From positions 48,366,970 to 48,430,969 of the forward strand of contig OX393579.1 of NCBI GenBank assembly GCA_947652605.1: 64,000 nucleotides of DNA. Reading direction: 5' to 3'. Below the pieces are notes generated by a model. It ran no database searches. It was not told the DNA's origin and worked only from the letters and a program-made list of their open reading frames with translations. The stretch is from Elmis aenea. Taxonomy: Eukaryota > Arthropoda > Insecta > Coleoptera > Elmidae. Each line of letters starts with the position of its first letter. The stretch's first letter is position 1. A program made the translations under genes and the position numbers. Positions 42,116-53,561 of the stretch are shown in pieces.

Positions 42116-44079
42116 CAGGGTTCTCGTTTTTCGCGGCTCACTATGGGGATCTCGTAAACGGTAAGAGTTACGACTTCGGTTAAATTGGGGCAAAGTTGTA
42201 TATTCAGGTGCTTAATAATTTGACGCAAACAGAACTTATTTATCTTTTTTAGTTTTTGAGATATAGGGAAAAAAGTAAAAAAGTGGATTTTTGTTTTTTT
42301 CCCGTAACTTTTTCATTTGATGTCGAATTTCATTTCTGTTAAAACTTTTTCATGGCCACTTTTTGCAAGGAATCAGAATCCTCAATTATATTTTCCATGC
42401 GACGTTTCGTTTTTTTAAAACCATCATCAGGTCAATTTTTTCTTATGGACGCTATTTCTGATTTTAACGCCAATTTGTAGAGAATTTTATTCTGAATTCG
42501 AAAATGTATAACACTTGGCACTTTTTTGAAACCATTGTTGTTAAAAATGGCGAAAACAAATATTTTATTTAAAACAAATCCTAATCGGCATGGTAAATAA
42601 TTTTCTTTGCCCTTTTTTCTTGGAAGTAGGTAATTAAACCGCATTAAATTACTATTAAAGGGATTTAATTAAATATTTAACACAAAACGAAAATAGGTAG
42701 GTATTTATTTATTTATTGGACGGAAAAAAAAAACAGCTATGCCACCCATGCACGGTCACCCAACCAAGAACAAACTTAACTTGACAAACGAATGCATTGG
42801 TTACATCTTTAACGAGTTATGCCCTTTATCTGCATTAATGGCTTCTAATAGGTAAACAGATTTTTGGACGTTTTTTAAAAAGTATGAAAACATATTTGGT
42901 TACGAAAATTTTGTTGCACATTTTATATGCCAAATAAGGGATTAAATGTATTAGTGTATTTTACCTGCTTTTGTTAATGAAATGTCAATTTTATTTCATT
43001 CAAAATGTTTATTGTTTAATTAAGCTTTTTCTTTAGCACCATGAATCAGATCAGGTGACCATGTTTTTTGACATCTAAAAAAAAAATAAAAGCGCGTGAA
43101 ACGTCAAAACGGCTTGTATTTGGTCTAAACTGTAGTTATTGCATAATATATTTTGTCATCATTGTTCAAATCGTTAATATGTATACAAATGAAGAAAAAC
43201 GAGATATGGTTAAAATATTTTATGGTAATCATCACAATGCACACTTAGCATTAAGGAATTATGAGGCGACCTATCCAGAAAGACGAGAGCCTCATAGAAC
43301 ATATTTTTAAAGGCTGGATCAAAACTTAATGGAGTACGGTTCTTTTAGTATACCGAGAAAAGCGTATGGAGATCGAATTGGTGATGAAATAAAGGATGAT
43401 GTGTTACAAGAAGTAAGTTGAGTTACATTCATTTACAAAATAGACCAATAAAAAACTATTAGTAACGATTACGTTTAAAATTATTAGGTTCAAAATAACC
43501 CTAGAGCTTCAACTTCTCAAATTGGTACTACAATAAACATTTCCAAAGATAAAGTATGGAGAGTACTGCATAAAGAAGGCTTTAAACACTTTAAAATTCA
43601 AGTCACTCATACGCTGCATTTTTTTAAATAAAATGTTTGTTTTAGCCATTTTTAACAACAATGGTTTCAAAAAAGTGCCAAGTGTTATACATTTTCGAAT
43701 TCAGAATAAAATTCTCTACAAACTGGCGTTAAAATCAGAAATAGCGTCCATAAGAAAAAATTGACCTGATGATAGTTTTAAAAAAACGAAACGTCGCATG
43801 GAAAAATAATTTGGGATTCTGATTCCTTGCAAAAAGTGGCCATGAAAAAGTTTTAACAGAAATGAAATTCGACATCAAATGAAAAAGTTACGGGCAAAAA
43901 ACAAAAATCCACTTTTTTACTTTTTTCCCTATATCTCAAAAACTAAAAAAGATAAACAAGTTCTGTTTGCGTCAAATCATTAAGCACCTGAATATACAAC
44001 TTTGCCCCAATTTAACCGAAGTCGTAACTCTTACCGTTTACGAGATCCCCATAGTGAGCCGCGAAAAACGAGAACCCTG
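42116..44079. mobile_element. 1.96-kb palindromic CAGGGTTCTCG element carrying transposase exons
   Basis: The left end CAGGGTTCTCGTTTTTCGCG and its exact complement at 44060-44079 are flanked by TA (42114-42115 and 44080-44081). Arms of about 456 bp pair almost perfectly (GTTACGACTTCGGTTAAATT; CAACAATGG near the inner limit). The asymmetric centre (42574-43624) holds the N-terminal part of a DUF4817-type transposase. It links this terminus family to a transposase class. Confidence 0.88.
43179..43630 (+). pseudogene. DUF4817-type transposase, N-terminal helix-turn-helix part
   Basis: ATG at 43179 begins MYTNEEKRDMVKIFYGNHH, then AHLALRNYEATYPERREPHR, one in-frame TAA at 43307, and LDQNLMEYGSFSIPRKAYG. 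The frame continues IGDEIKDDVLQE up to a consensus 5' splice site (GTAAGT) at 43413. After a TTATTAG 3' splice site at 43487 the frame resumes VQNNPRASTSQIGTTINISK and VWRVLHKEGFKHF. The MYTNEEK...NYEATYPER pattern is the DUF4817 domain. The second exon is the following helix-turn-helix found in the same insect transposases. The catalytic DDE domain is deleted and replaced by the palindrome arm. Non-functional. Confidence 0.82.
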
Positions 44080-44081
44080 TA

Positions 44082-44420
44082 TATATAAAAATGAATGTAT
44101 GTATGTTTGTATGGATGTTTGTCCTTTATGCATTCCTATACCATTCATCCGATCCTGACCAAATTTGGCACAGACAATCTATAGGACCATGGAAAGAACA
44201 TAGGCTATATGAGAATTCCCAAAAAAATCGTCCGGAAAAGATATTGAGGAAAACGTGCCAAAATCTTACACACAACATTTAAATCGGGTCGTCTGGAGCG
44301 AGAATTTCGTCAAAATTTGACAATCTGTCAATTCGACGTAACGTTTAAACGCTCGAACCTTCTACGCGCAAGCCGGGATCTAGCGGTGAAGGAGCCCCGA
44401 AGGGGCTCTGGAATCGCTAG
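44082..44420 (+). mobile_element. Helitron-like non-autonomous element
   Basis: The 3' end has a perfect 7-bp-stem hairpin GAGCCCC-GAA-GGGGCTC (44392-44408), then TGGAATCG and CTAG at 44417-44420 followed by T, a textbook Helitron terminus. The 5' side starts TATATAAAAATGAATGTATG directly beside the TIR of the 42116-44079 element. It has no Rep/helicase coding. Similar in layout, not sequence, to 26124-26388. Confidence 0.78.
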
Positions 44421-44534
44421 TTTAAAAATAAAAAACTAAAATACTTAAGTATTTTTGCAATAACTTTCTAGAAATACAAAAAGTATGAGGATCCCTGCTT
44501 TAAAAAACCGAAATTATTCATGACATGCTAAGTA

Positions 44535-45160
44535 CAGGGTGGTCCAAATTCGATGAATTGCATGGCTATCCCCCTTAATATTTAAGATAGAGAAACGGTT
44601 AAATTACCAAAAATGTGCAGTTTTTTTCAGACAAACTCAGAACAGTTCTTAAATATATTCTATCATTTCAGGTTTTTCTTGTTTTTTGTTTGTTTTCAAA
44701 CCCTACTTTTTGTTTCTCATCTTTAATAAAAATTAAAAAACCTTTGTAACTTGCGTATCATTGAAAATAAATACATCAACCCTTATATATTTGGAAAGGG
44801 AAAAAAAGAATTTAAATAGGTCATAGCCAACTAAAGCTTCCATTTAAAATAAGGTGAATTTGTGTCATAACTTTTTAACGGCGAGCGTAATTTTTTTTTA
44901 GTACTATCAAAATCTACCCAAAAAGATCTTAAAACAGTCTTTATAAGCTTTTTTGATATTTAAAACAATAAGGAAGATTATTTTACACAATATAAATACC
45001 TATAACAAAAAAATAATCTTTCTTTAATAACTCAAAAACCTGAAATGATAGAATATTTTTGAAAACGGTCTGAGTTTGTCCCAAAAAACTGCACATTTTT
45101 GGTAATTTAACCGTTTTTCTGTCTTGCCTATTAAGCGAGATACCCGTGTAATCCCATCAA
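44535..45160. mobile_element. Type-B palindromic element, right end clipped
   Basis: TA then CAGGGTGGTCCAAATTCGAT at 44535. The right arm returns (ACTGCACATTTTTGGTAATT, GAGATACCCGTGTAATCCCAT) and stops at about 45160, missing the last roughly 20 bases. Arms are about 250-300 bp. No coding capacity. Confidence 0.78.
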
Positions 45161-48100
45161 GAAGATGTATCATAAAAAAAAAAGAGTTTTCAAGTTATTA
45201 GCAGTATAAAACAGGGTGTCCTACAAGGTATGCCTTCGCAAATTTTTGCGTAAATCGAATGTTTAGGACCTAAATAAAACGTTTTTAGCCAAACATTTGT
45301 TTGAAAACTTCTTTTTCTCTTATTGTACATCTTCTTGACGCTTTTTAGATATCCTTAAATAAGAAAATAAAAACATCTAATTATTTGCATAAATTATATT
45401 TGACGGTTAAACGTACATTATTTTAAAAGAGTTAGTGTTTTACGTGCAGTATCTTCCCAACAAGAATAAAACTAAACCTGGGTGGGAAAATTATGTGATA
45501 ATAATTATTTATATTAAAACACTTCGGTCTTACTCAAAACTTTATATTTTGTAAAATATTTCTTGTGTTAATTTTTCAATTAACTTATAGATATCTACAG
45601 ATAATCTGAGTAATTTTAAAACATTTGTTAAAATTTTATTGACCCCGCTACAGCGAAGTTATATATTTTTCATTGCAGCTCAAATTCGTTATCAAGTTAC
45701 TGACAAATTGCACCAAACTAGGTTTATTGACTCATTTTTTACTGTAATTTCATTTTTAATCTACGTGACCAGGCGTTATGTGCATGTAATGGTAAAAAAA
45801 AAGATAACAGCCACGTTTCATAATGACCAGTCGTTACGAAAATTGACCAAATTTGTCAGTGTCTCAGATAATTTCGAAAATTTGTTATCGACTCTTATTG
45901 TACAGTGTAACGTATACAATATGAGTATTATTACGAACAGTTACAGCTCAAAATATCATACAAATATAAAACCAGGATTAACAAAGCGCTTCCATAACAT
46001 TTTAAAGTTAACCCTAAAGTTAGCATCGATAACACGATAAGGTTAAATTAAGTTGCGATGTGGGTAAGCTATTCATATCTGAAACATTCAAAAACTAATT
46101 GAAAATGATAAATATAGTTTTGACACGGTCCAAATATAATTTCAATTTAATTATTTAATCAGTTAAGTTTTGCCACCTTATTTTATCTCAATGAAATGGT
46201 GCTGGACGCAAATTTTGAAATTAACTAAGCATTATAATTGCGCAACTTTGCCCCAGTTCGCAGCCCTTGAGATACAATAACACGATGTTTTTATCTTCTA
46301 CTGTACAGTGTACAATAGTTAAGACAAAATATGAAACGAAGTGTTCTGTAATTATATTATACTTAGGCTGTTGTAATGTAGAGGGCAGCAAAAGTTCTTA
46401 ATTTCTGGATCCCAGATTTGAGCTTTCCAGCGATGAACGATTCCCGTGTTGCATGGTTCCATTGTTGCATGATTCCTGCGTTGAGTGATTCCCACGTTGG
46501 GCGATTCAAGATTTAAGTGATTCTACCGGTGTATTTTCCAGATTTGAACATTCCATATTTGAATGTTCTAACTTTTCATGCGGCTCCGCGATGTAAAGCA
46601 TTTTATAAACCTAGATCAGTCTTTTAAATCCAATTACATATTTAACAAACGCCTGTGACTCTTTTATTATTTTATTAAAAAAATTCAAAGCTTTATCTTA
46701 AATAATGAACAAGGTTTGGGGCTAGGGAGTTTTAAGTGAGATATGAGGAGTGACTTTGCAAATACTCGATTTTTAAAATCTGTTCATAGTGGCTTTTATT
46801 CGAATTATTTTACGGTTTGGGGAAATACAAATGTTAGCACTTCCACTGGACATAGTTTCCTAACTGAATCATGCAAGAGGAGACTGTATAAAGTAATTTT
46901 AGTCCCGATTTTTCATTTAAATCATAATAATTACACCGTTTTTTTGCTACCAGATACAAAATAATACGCAACCTTTGTTCAGAATTAATTAACACGAGTC
47001 ACCTCTCGCGACCCCTACCATACACACAGTAAACAAATTGATTAAATCTTTCACAAAGTACCCGCTACACTTTTTCAGCAGGCCATATTTATGAACCGTC
47101 TGATAACAGTTTGATAACTACATCCAGCAAACTATAGGCGGCAAAAAATCGATTGTTTTTATTGTTAAGTCCCAAGATATCAAAGGCTATTGTGCTGGAT
47201 AACAATTATTAGCTAGCAGCATACGTCGGTATTGTTCTTGAATGTTTTGTTTACCAATTGTTGGGAAAGGTTGGAGTTATGTTGACATTGTATACATACG
47301 CATAATTTTCCAGAATAATGGGATTTGAACCCTCGCTTGAGTGAATGAGGCGCATTTGGAAGGCATTAAAGCTTAGACAGTTTTGCAAATCTATTTATGT
47401 TATGTCTGCAATTTGGTTTTATGAAAGTTAGCAAAATTTCCTTGCAGCATTGGCGATTATTCTGCAATGGTCGCCATAAGAACCGTATTAGGGTTTCTCG
47501 TGGTAGACCATTTTGTTTATACCGAGATACCGGAACGAAATCGGGCTTTTTTCCGGGATATCCCGGGATCCCAGGATGTAATAAATTATTGTTAATATTT
47601 TGAAATACATATCCTAAATCGTATATGTAATACATTTAGCTTCATGGTTATTATAAATAATAAAATTATTTTGGTGAGAAAAATACGCATTTAGGAAATA
47701 TTTCCTTACTATTTTTAGAAAGTAAATTTGTTACACGATTTTTTGTTCACTTTGGCAAGCGTTAATTTTAATATTTTTGCAGTATGTAAGTAGGTTTGAC
47801 CTGGGTGTATGTCTTCTTGGATCTAAAATAGGCATAAAGCCTCTGCTCTTACCTGGAAAGCGAAATGGTTAAACTTTAGATTCGATTTTGCTTCCCCTAC
47901 GCCATCAGAATTACACCGTTACGCACAGTTAACATCCGTTTGTTTCACAAACACTAACAAGAACTTTCGCATTCCTTTAAATAAACGCACAGCCCTAGAC
48001 TAACATTTTCATTTGGATTAAATTTAACAAGAGCCTACAACCCGATTTACAATTTTGTACAGCGTTCCTTTGAGACCCCTACTTCTAGTTTTATTTATTT

Positions 48101-48188
48101 TACCTACAATATTAATAGCAAAAATGACATTAAGCACTCGTATGCCTGCTGTAAACTATGATTTTCTTATGTTTTGTAAATAAGTTTG
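45161..48188. other. No recognised gene (3 kb)
   Basis: The 133-codon ORF at 45639-46040 has no recognisable domain. Near 46420-46560 there are loosely repeated phrases of GATTCCCGTGTTG/GATTCCTGCGTTG type. A B-box-like GGTTCAAATCC occurs on the minus strand at 47325-47335 without a supporting A box. Confidence 0.5.
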
Positions 48189-48190
48189 TA

Positions 48191-49594
48191 CAGGGTGGTC
48201 CAAATTTGATGGGATTACCTGGGTATCTCACTTAATAGTCAAGATAGAGGTACGGTTAAATTACCAGTTTTTTGGGACAAACTCAGAACCGTCTTCAAAA
48301 ATATTTCTGGTTTTTGAGTTATTAGACTTTGTCATATTTATAATGTGTCATATCTCCGTTATTGTTGTAAATATCGAAAAAAAAATTATGGAGATTAGGT
48401 TTAGATACAAAAAAAAATTGTTACGCTCGCTGTTGAAAAGTTCTTCTTCTTCTTCTTGTTTTTCTTCTTAATCGGTTCCTCTTGTACCTTTCGGGGTCGA
48501 GGTATGCTTTTCTATTTCTGAGTTATGTTTCTCCACTCCTGCCTTTCGTTAGCTAATTGTGGCACAGCTCTCCAGCCGACTCATTTTTCTTCTAGTCTCT
48601 GCCTTACTTCTTTTTCCTATTTTATTGTTGGTCTTCCTCTATTTCTTTTTCCCTCCATTTTCATTTTCTATCCTATTTTCGCGTATCTACTTTCTGGCAT
48701 GCGTAGTAGATATCCAAGCCACCTTAATTAATCATTTTCTTCATATCTGTTGCTCCTAGGTTGTTTCGAATTTTTTCGTTAGCGATTTTATCTATTAGTC
48801 TACATCCCCGATAAAAAATTATGACACAAAATCACCTTTTTTTATGTAGAAGCTATAGTTGGCTATGACCTATTTAAATTTCTTATTTTTTCCCCATTTC
48901 AAATATTTAAAAGTTGATGTACATATTTTGTTTCAATATTACGGAAGTTACAAGGTTTTTTTTTTTGTAATTATAGGTAAAAACAAAAGTTAGGCTGTGA
49001 AAATAAAAAATAGAAGATTTAAACAAAAAATAAACAATGATATAGTCAGAATTTATAAACGACAAAACTAAATCCCTTTTAAATAATCGTTAGGATGTTG
49101 TACCACGTAAGTTTTATAAGATTTTACAGCTTATTTTTTGTTTATTTCCACAGTCTACTTTTTATTTTTACCTATCTTTATCTTTAAAAAGATTTTAAAA
49201 ACTTTTGTATCATCCGTATTATTGACAATAAATACATTAATCCTTATATAAATGAAATAAGAAAAAAAAACACGGAATTTAAATAGGTCATAGCTAACTA
49301 CAGCTTCCATTTAAAAAAAGGTAATTTTGTGTCTTTTTAACTTTTTAACAGCGAACGTAAAAAACCTTCTTTTTAATACCATCAAAGCTTACATAGAAAT
49401 ATCTAAAAATAATCTTCATACATTTTTTCGATATTTACAACAATAACGGAGATATGACATATTATAAATATGACAAAAAAACAGTTTTTCGCTAATAACT
49501 CAAAAACCGGAAATGAAAGAAATACTGCACATTTTTGGTTATTCAACCGTTTCTCTATCTTGACTATTAAACGAATCGAATTTGGACCACCCTG
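48191..49594. mobile_element. 1.4-kb type-B palindromic element, interrupted by RT fragment
   Basis: The left end CAGGGTGGTCCAAATTTGAT follows TA at 48189-48190. The right end AATTTGGACCACCCTG is followed by AACA, so its TA is lost. Arms pair over several hundred bases (AACGGAGATATGACATATTA and complement). The left arm is split by a retrotransposon fragment at 48439-48812; related copies read straight through (GCTGTTAGGAAGTTATGACA near 10993). Confidence 0.82.
48439..48812 (-). pseudogene. 3' end of a non-LTR retrotransposon (C-terminal ORF2 relic)
   Basis: Read on the minus strand, mixed frames give IDKIANEKIRNNLG, ATDMKKM, RGRPTIK, KEVRQRLEEK and PQLANERQEWRNITQK, then a (GAA)n-type tail at 48439-48455. 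This is the basic RGRP...RQEWR tail found at the end of several insect ORF2 proteins. The same 3' end occurs at 61998-62168. Flanking octamers GAAAAGTT and AAAAAATT are a plausible degraded duplication. Confidence 0.7.
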
Positions 49595-50639
49595 AACAAT
49601 ACCTTACATCTAAGCACATTTTGGTCATAGTGCGCTGTACAATATTATGTGTATAATTTTGAAACGCACATTTTGTATTTCCATAAGAGCAATTAACCAC
49701 GCAGGTACTACTGTGATCATATTTCTTAAACATGTAAAGCTAGTGAAATTGTTTTTGTAACTATAGAATATCGCATTAATGAACTTTTTTTTTAGTTTTT
49801 TAAACGCAATGTTTTAAAACCGTTAGTTAGCCAATGTTGCTTTTATTTGAGCGCGCCGTTTTACTCTAAACAAAAGTTGTTATTCTGTTATTAGGTTAAT
49901 TTCGAAACTCTTTACAGTCCAACTCCACAACAAACTTTTAAACAAACCCCTATTATTTCTGGACAGATTTGATCCGAAAGTTTAGTTTTAAACGTAATAC
50001 TATACCGGGGAAAACAAGTACACTGCCAATTTAAAACAAGCGGGTTAACATAATCTCTCTATAAATTTGGAATAAGCTTTTAAAAATAAGTCTCGTTAAA
50101 ATTTGTGAAGCGAGATATTTTATAAAGCTATTTGTACTTTATACTTCGATTATTTTTAAGGAAAATCGTGGTATAACATTTTAGCATTGATTTAAATGGT
50201 TTTTCCACCTGAGCTGGAGATGGTATGAACGTCAAATTGAGGCATTGCCCACTAAAGATTAGCTTGGAAGGATTTATAATGTGCAGATAAGTAGATAGCA
50301 TCTTACCAAGAAATATAGTAATGTCCTTTGAAACCCAGTTTCTAGTCTATATTGCACCATTTATCGTGGTTAAATCCGAGCTTCACTTATTTGTTATAAT
50401 CCATCAATAAAAAAAAAACTGTTTAGGTTACTATCTTCACTTTGTATATTATACTTCAACGCCGTGTGAGGGGTATTGGATCAAAGATGGTCTTAAACTT
50501 GAGGCCTTCCTATAAACAGCAATCGCCCATAGGCCTTCATATGTTTTGGCTTGAAAGCTAAATTGTAGTGTAGTGTAAAGATTTTGAGATTGCCTGTTTT
50601 TTATTATCGTATACGTGTTACAACATGATTTAACATATT
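49595..50639. other. No recognised gene
   Basis: AT-rich; no element termini or coding motifs recognised. Confidence 0.45.
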
Positions 50640-51360
50640 GGAATTTTGTATCTTCTTTATTTCTCAAATTTGGAGAAATGTAAGAGATTAACATTTAGTA
50701 AATGTTTTGTACTTATTAATAAAAGCTTTCCCATAGTAATGTTTTCATTCACCTCCCACCTTAACAAGGGGCTAAAAAGTGCGACCCCTGTTGGTTTTTT
50801 ATCAGAACTCTTTGGAGGGTTTAAATTTTGAAATTAAAAAAAAATATTGAAACTTTGATTTATTTAGAAACTTTTTTTATTTCTTAATTGTTCCTGCAAA
50901 ACCTACACTTTACTCAATATGTGCAAACCTAAATGAATAATTTTAATTTAGAATATTTGGTGGTACATGTTTACTTATTTTATTTTTTACTAAAAAGTTG
51001 TAGGTTTTGAAGGAAATATTAAAGAATTAAGAAAGTTTCTATGTAAATAAAGCTTTTCAAACAAATTATGAATTGCAAAATTTCTACCTCCAAAAAGTTC
51101 TGATAAAAAAATCAACACGGGCCGCATTTTTAAGCCCCTTCTGAAGGTGGAAGATCATTGAAAATATTGCGGTGGAAAACCTTATAGTAAGTAAAAAACA
51201 TATAGTCTACCAAAAGTCATCGTTCTACATTTCTCCAAATTTGAGGAATAAAATAAAAACCTTCTTTCACCGTTCGCCTTTATAAGCAAAAAATTATATA
51301 AAAACCCTTCCTTAATTTTTGATGAAGAATTACCTCCCTAAGTTTATCGCAATATTTATG
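50640..51360. repeat. Inverted repeat related to the 25688 MITE interior
   Basis: 50660-50830 (TCAAATTTGGAGAAATGTA, CCCACCTTAACAAGGGGC, TATCAGAACTC) pairs with 51085-51260 in reverse. The same phrases occur inside 25688-26121. The outer CAGGGTG terminus is lost on both sides. Confidence 0.65.
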
Positions 51361-51657
51361 AATGATTCTGAATATAGACACTTTAGTTCTAATTATTACA
51401 GCTTTATCAACGCCATCTAAAGAAATTATTAAAAAAGAATTAACGTATACAGGGCGTTAAAAATTAATACCAACTTTGTAGTTGCAAATAAAATGTTTGA
51501 TCATTTTGGAAATCGTACAATAATTTTCAGCCAATTAAATTACAGGTTTATTTTGGCTTAATTTAACAGTTTCAAAGTTATTTGAATCTATTTAAAACAC
51601 AGCATTTGTAAATCCGGCACCTCCACCAAATTATTGTAAAATGTGTAAGTGTGTATT

Positions 51658-51776
51658 ACATAACAAGAGTTGTAAGAAGCATATTACGCACGAGTGGAAA
51701 AGTTGCGCACGGAGCCGTGTAGCGGTGAGTGCGTATTTCCACGTGTGCGTAATTGCTTTACAACTCGTGTTATGTA
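51658..51776. mobile_element. 119-bp hairpin, ACATAACAAGAGTTGTAA ends
   Basis: ACATAACAAGAGTTGTAAGA pairs with TACAACTCGTGTTATGT. Pairing extends through the CGCACGAGTGGAAA and TTTCCACGTGTGCG segments around a GC-rich loop (GCACGGAGCCGTGTAGCGG). It could be a tiny MITE or a structured RNA. ORFs on both strands are palindrome artefacts. Confidence 0.65.
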
Positions 51777-51889
51777 GCTTACTTTTTCTACGATCACATA
51801 ATACGTACGATTTTAACGGCTTTTTGGCTAATATACACATGTAATTACGTTGTCTTGTCAATTTTGACGTACGTCTCCTTTGACATTTC

Positions 51890-52045
51890 TAGACAAGTGT
51901 GCGTTTTGCTTACCGTGCGTTATAACTCACTTACTGTACATGCAGGAAGTGTTTGACGTGAATCTACTTTGTTATTTCTTAAAAAAAAAACTGTGCTTTT
52001 GCTTACCGTGCGTAAGGACCCACTTACTATGCATGCAGGCTGTAC
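51890..52045 (+). repeat. Two diverged direct repeats
   Basis: GTGCGTTTTGCTTACCGTGC...ACTCACTTACTGTACATGCAGG at 51899-51947 recurs as GTGCTTTTGCTTACCGTGCG...CCACTTACTATGCATGCAGG at 51993-52039. Unit spacing is about 93 bp. Next to the hairpin at 51658, possibly one larger repeat. Confidence 0.55.
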
Positions 52046-53559
52046 GATAAGTAATTTACTTTAGTGATCGTAAAAAAAGAAATATAAAAACTCTCTAGTT
52101 TTAGTAACAATAACATTTTAAACAAAACACTTGTTAAAAGGACTTTTTCAAAACAATCAAAAAGATGTAATGTAAAACTTGGGATCATAGTCAAAATTAC
52201 CCCCAACTTTTGATTTTCAAAAAGAACGCCCGGTATATTGGGACAATTTTAGAATCTAAGATTCTTGTTTAGGTAATTATATTAAAAAACTTGTTAAGAC
52301 TTATGAACTTGGTTTAAATTTTAGTGGACTCTAATTATTAATCGTTTTATTTATTGTCTACCGTATACTGTGGTTATAAATACACTGGCCATATCCTAGT
52401 CACTTGAAGTAATATGAAGTTATTTTGGGTTACAATTTTTCCTGATACTGTAGCTTTTTAAAGAACGAATAATCTTGTAAACCAAAAATTGCCGTACTTG
52501 AATACACTTTGTGATTTTAATGCTACAGTTTACATTATAAATACATTCGGTACAGTGCTTTTAATATTTTTCATATGCCTCTGGTGAGTCTGGTGTGTTT
52601 ACCATTGTATACTTCACATGTTTGCCATTGTGTACTACAACAAACGTAAAGATGCTCTGAGCTTATATGCAAATTAAATAAAATCACATCCAAAGAAAAC
52701 AACGTCTTTCTTTAAGAATTGTACCGGAAATAAACTGCGCCACATAAAACGAACGAGATGTTTACAAAGCAAACATGGCCGCGATTGTTCTGTGGAACGT
52801 ACTACATAGTAAGTAACCTAATTCCTTGGAAACTTGAAAAGCTTTACAAATGCGCATCACACTAATCAAAAAAGTGCTTCAAGGGCTTGCGTTTGATCGG
52901 CGATCGTATTTCCCCTAACAGATGCACGATGCACGTAAATCGAAAAAACAAATGAAACTAAAATCAATTTCTTTGCGCACCTGAAGCTTTCACGTAAAAG
53001 TGTTTATGCTGATGACGTGATATGTTGAAAACTGAGCAGAATAGCCAACCTGATGCTAGCGATAATATTGGAAAATTAAAGTGTTATGAAGTTTAAAAGT
53101 TGCAAAAAATAACAGTAGGCGTTTGGACAGATTCTTTTTTTATGAAGTTAAAACTTTTTTTTATACGCATTTTGCTTGGAGGTTATCCGTTAAATTATGT
53201 ACCCTCGCAAAAAAGTGTCAATTTCAGGATTGATGGAGGAGCCAGTTTCATAAGCAAATCGAGCTTAACTTGTAATCTGTTACGTTTTTAACTTGGTAGA
53301 GTGTTCTAGGTTCAACCAGAACTCCTGTCAATCTTTTAGAAAGTTGTTTTTTTGTCATTTAACTGCGAATCGATCTTGCTTAAAATAGTAATTAAGTTTA
53401 AAAAAAATGTTTTGTTGAAGATTAAGTAACAGTGTTTTTTAACTGTTGCAAATTTTGAATTTTTAACTATTATTACAATTTTGAAGTCATTTTTTATCTC
53501 AAAAGTAAGAAAATTAAGTCACTTTTTCCAGTGCTGATTAAATGATGTCGCTTGTCATG
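52046..53559. other. No recognised gene
   Basis: No coding motifs or element boundaries seen, apart from a stray CGCCCGGTATA near 52227. Confidence 0.45.
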
Positions 53560-53561
53560 TA

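Noticed and set aside
45639..46040. 133-codon plus-strand ORF
   Set aside because: No recognisable family or motif; basic and AT-driven composition; no supporting context.
47290..47360. tRNA-like GGTTCAAATCC on the minus strand
   Set aside because: No A box at the right distance, no acceptor stem and no target duplication found.
48525..48759. Plus-strand Leu/Phe/Ser-rich ORFs with membrane-like segments
   Set aside because: Antisense to the RQEWR-type retrotransposon tail.
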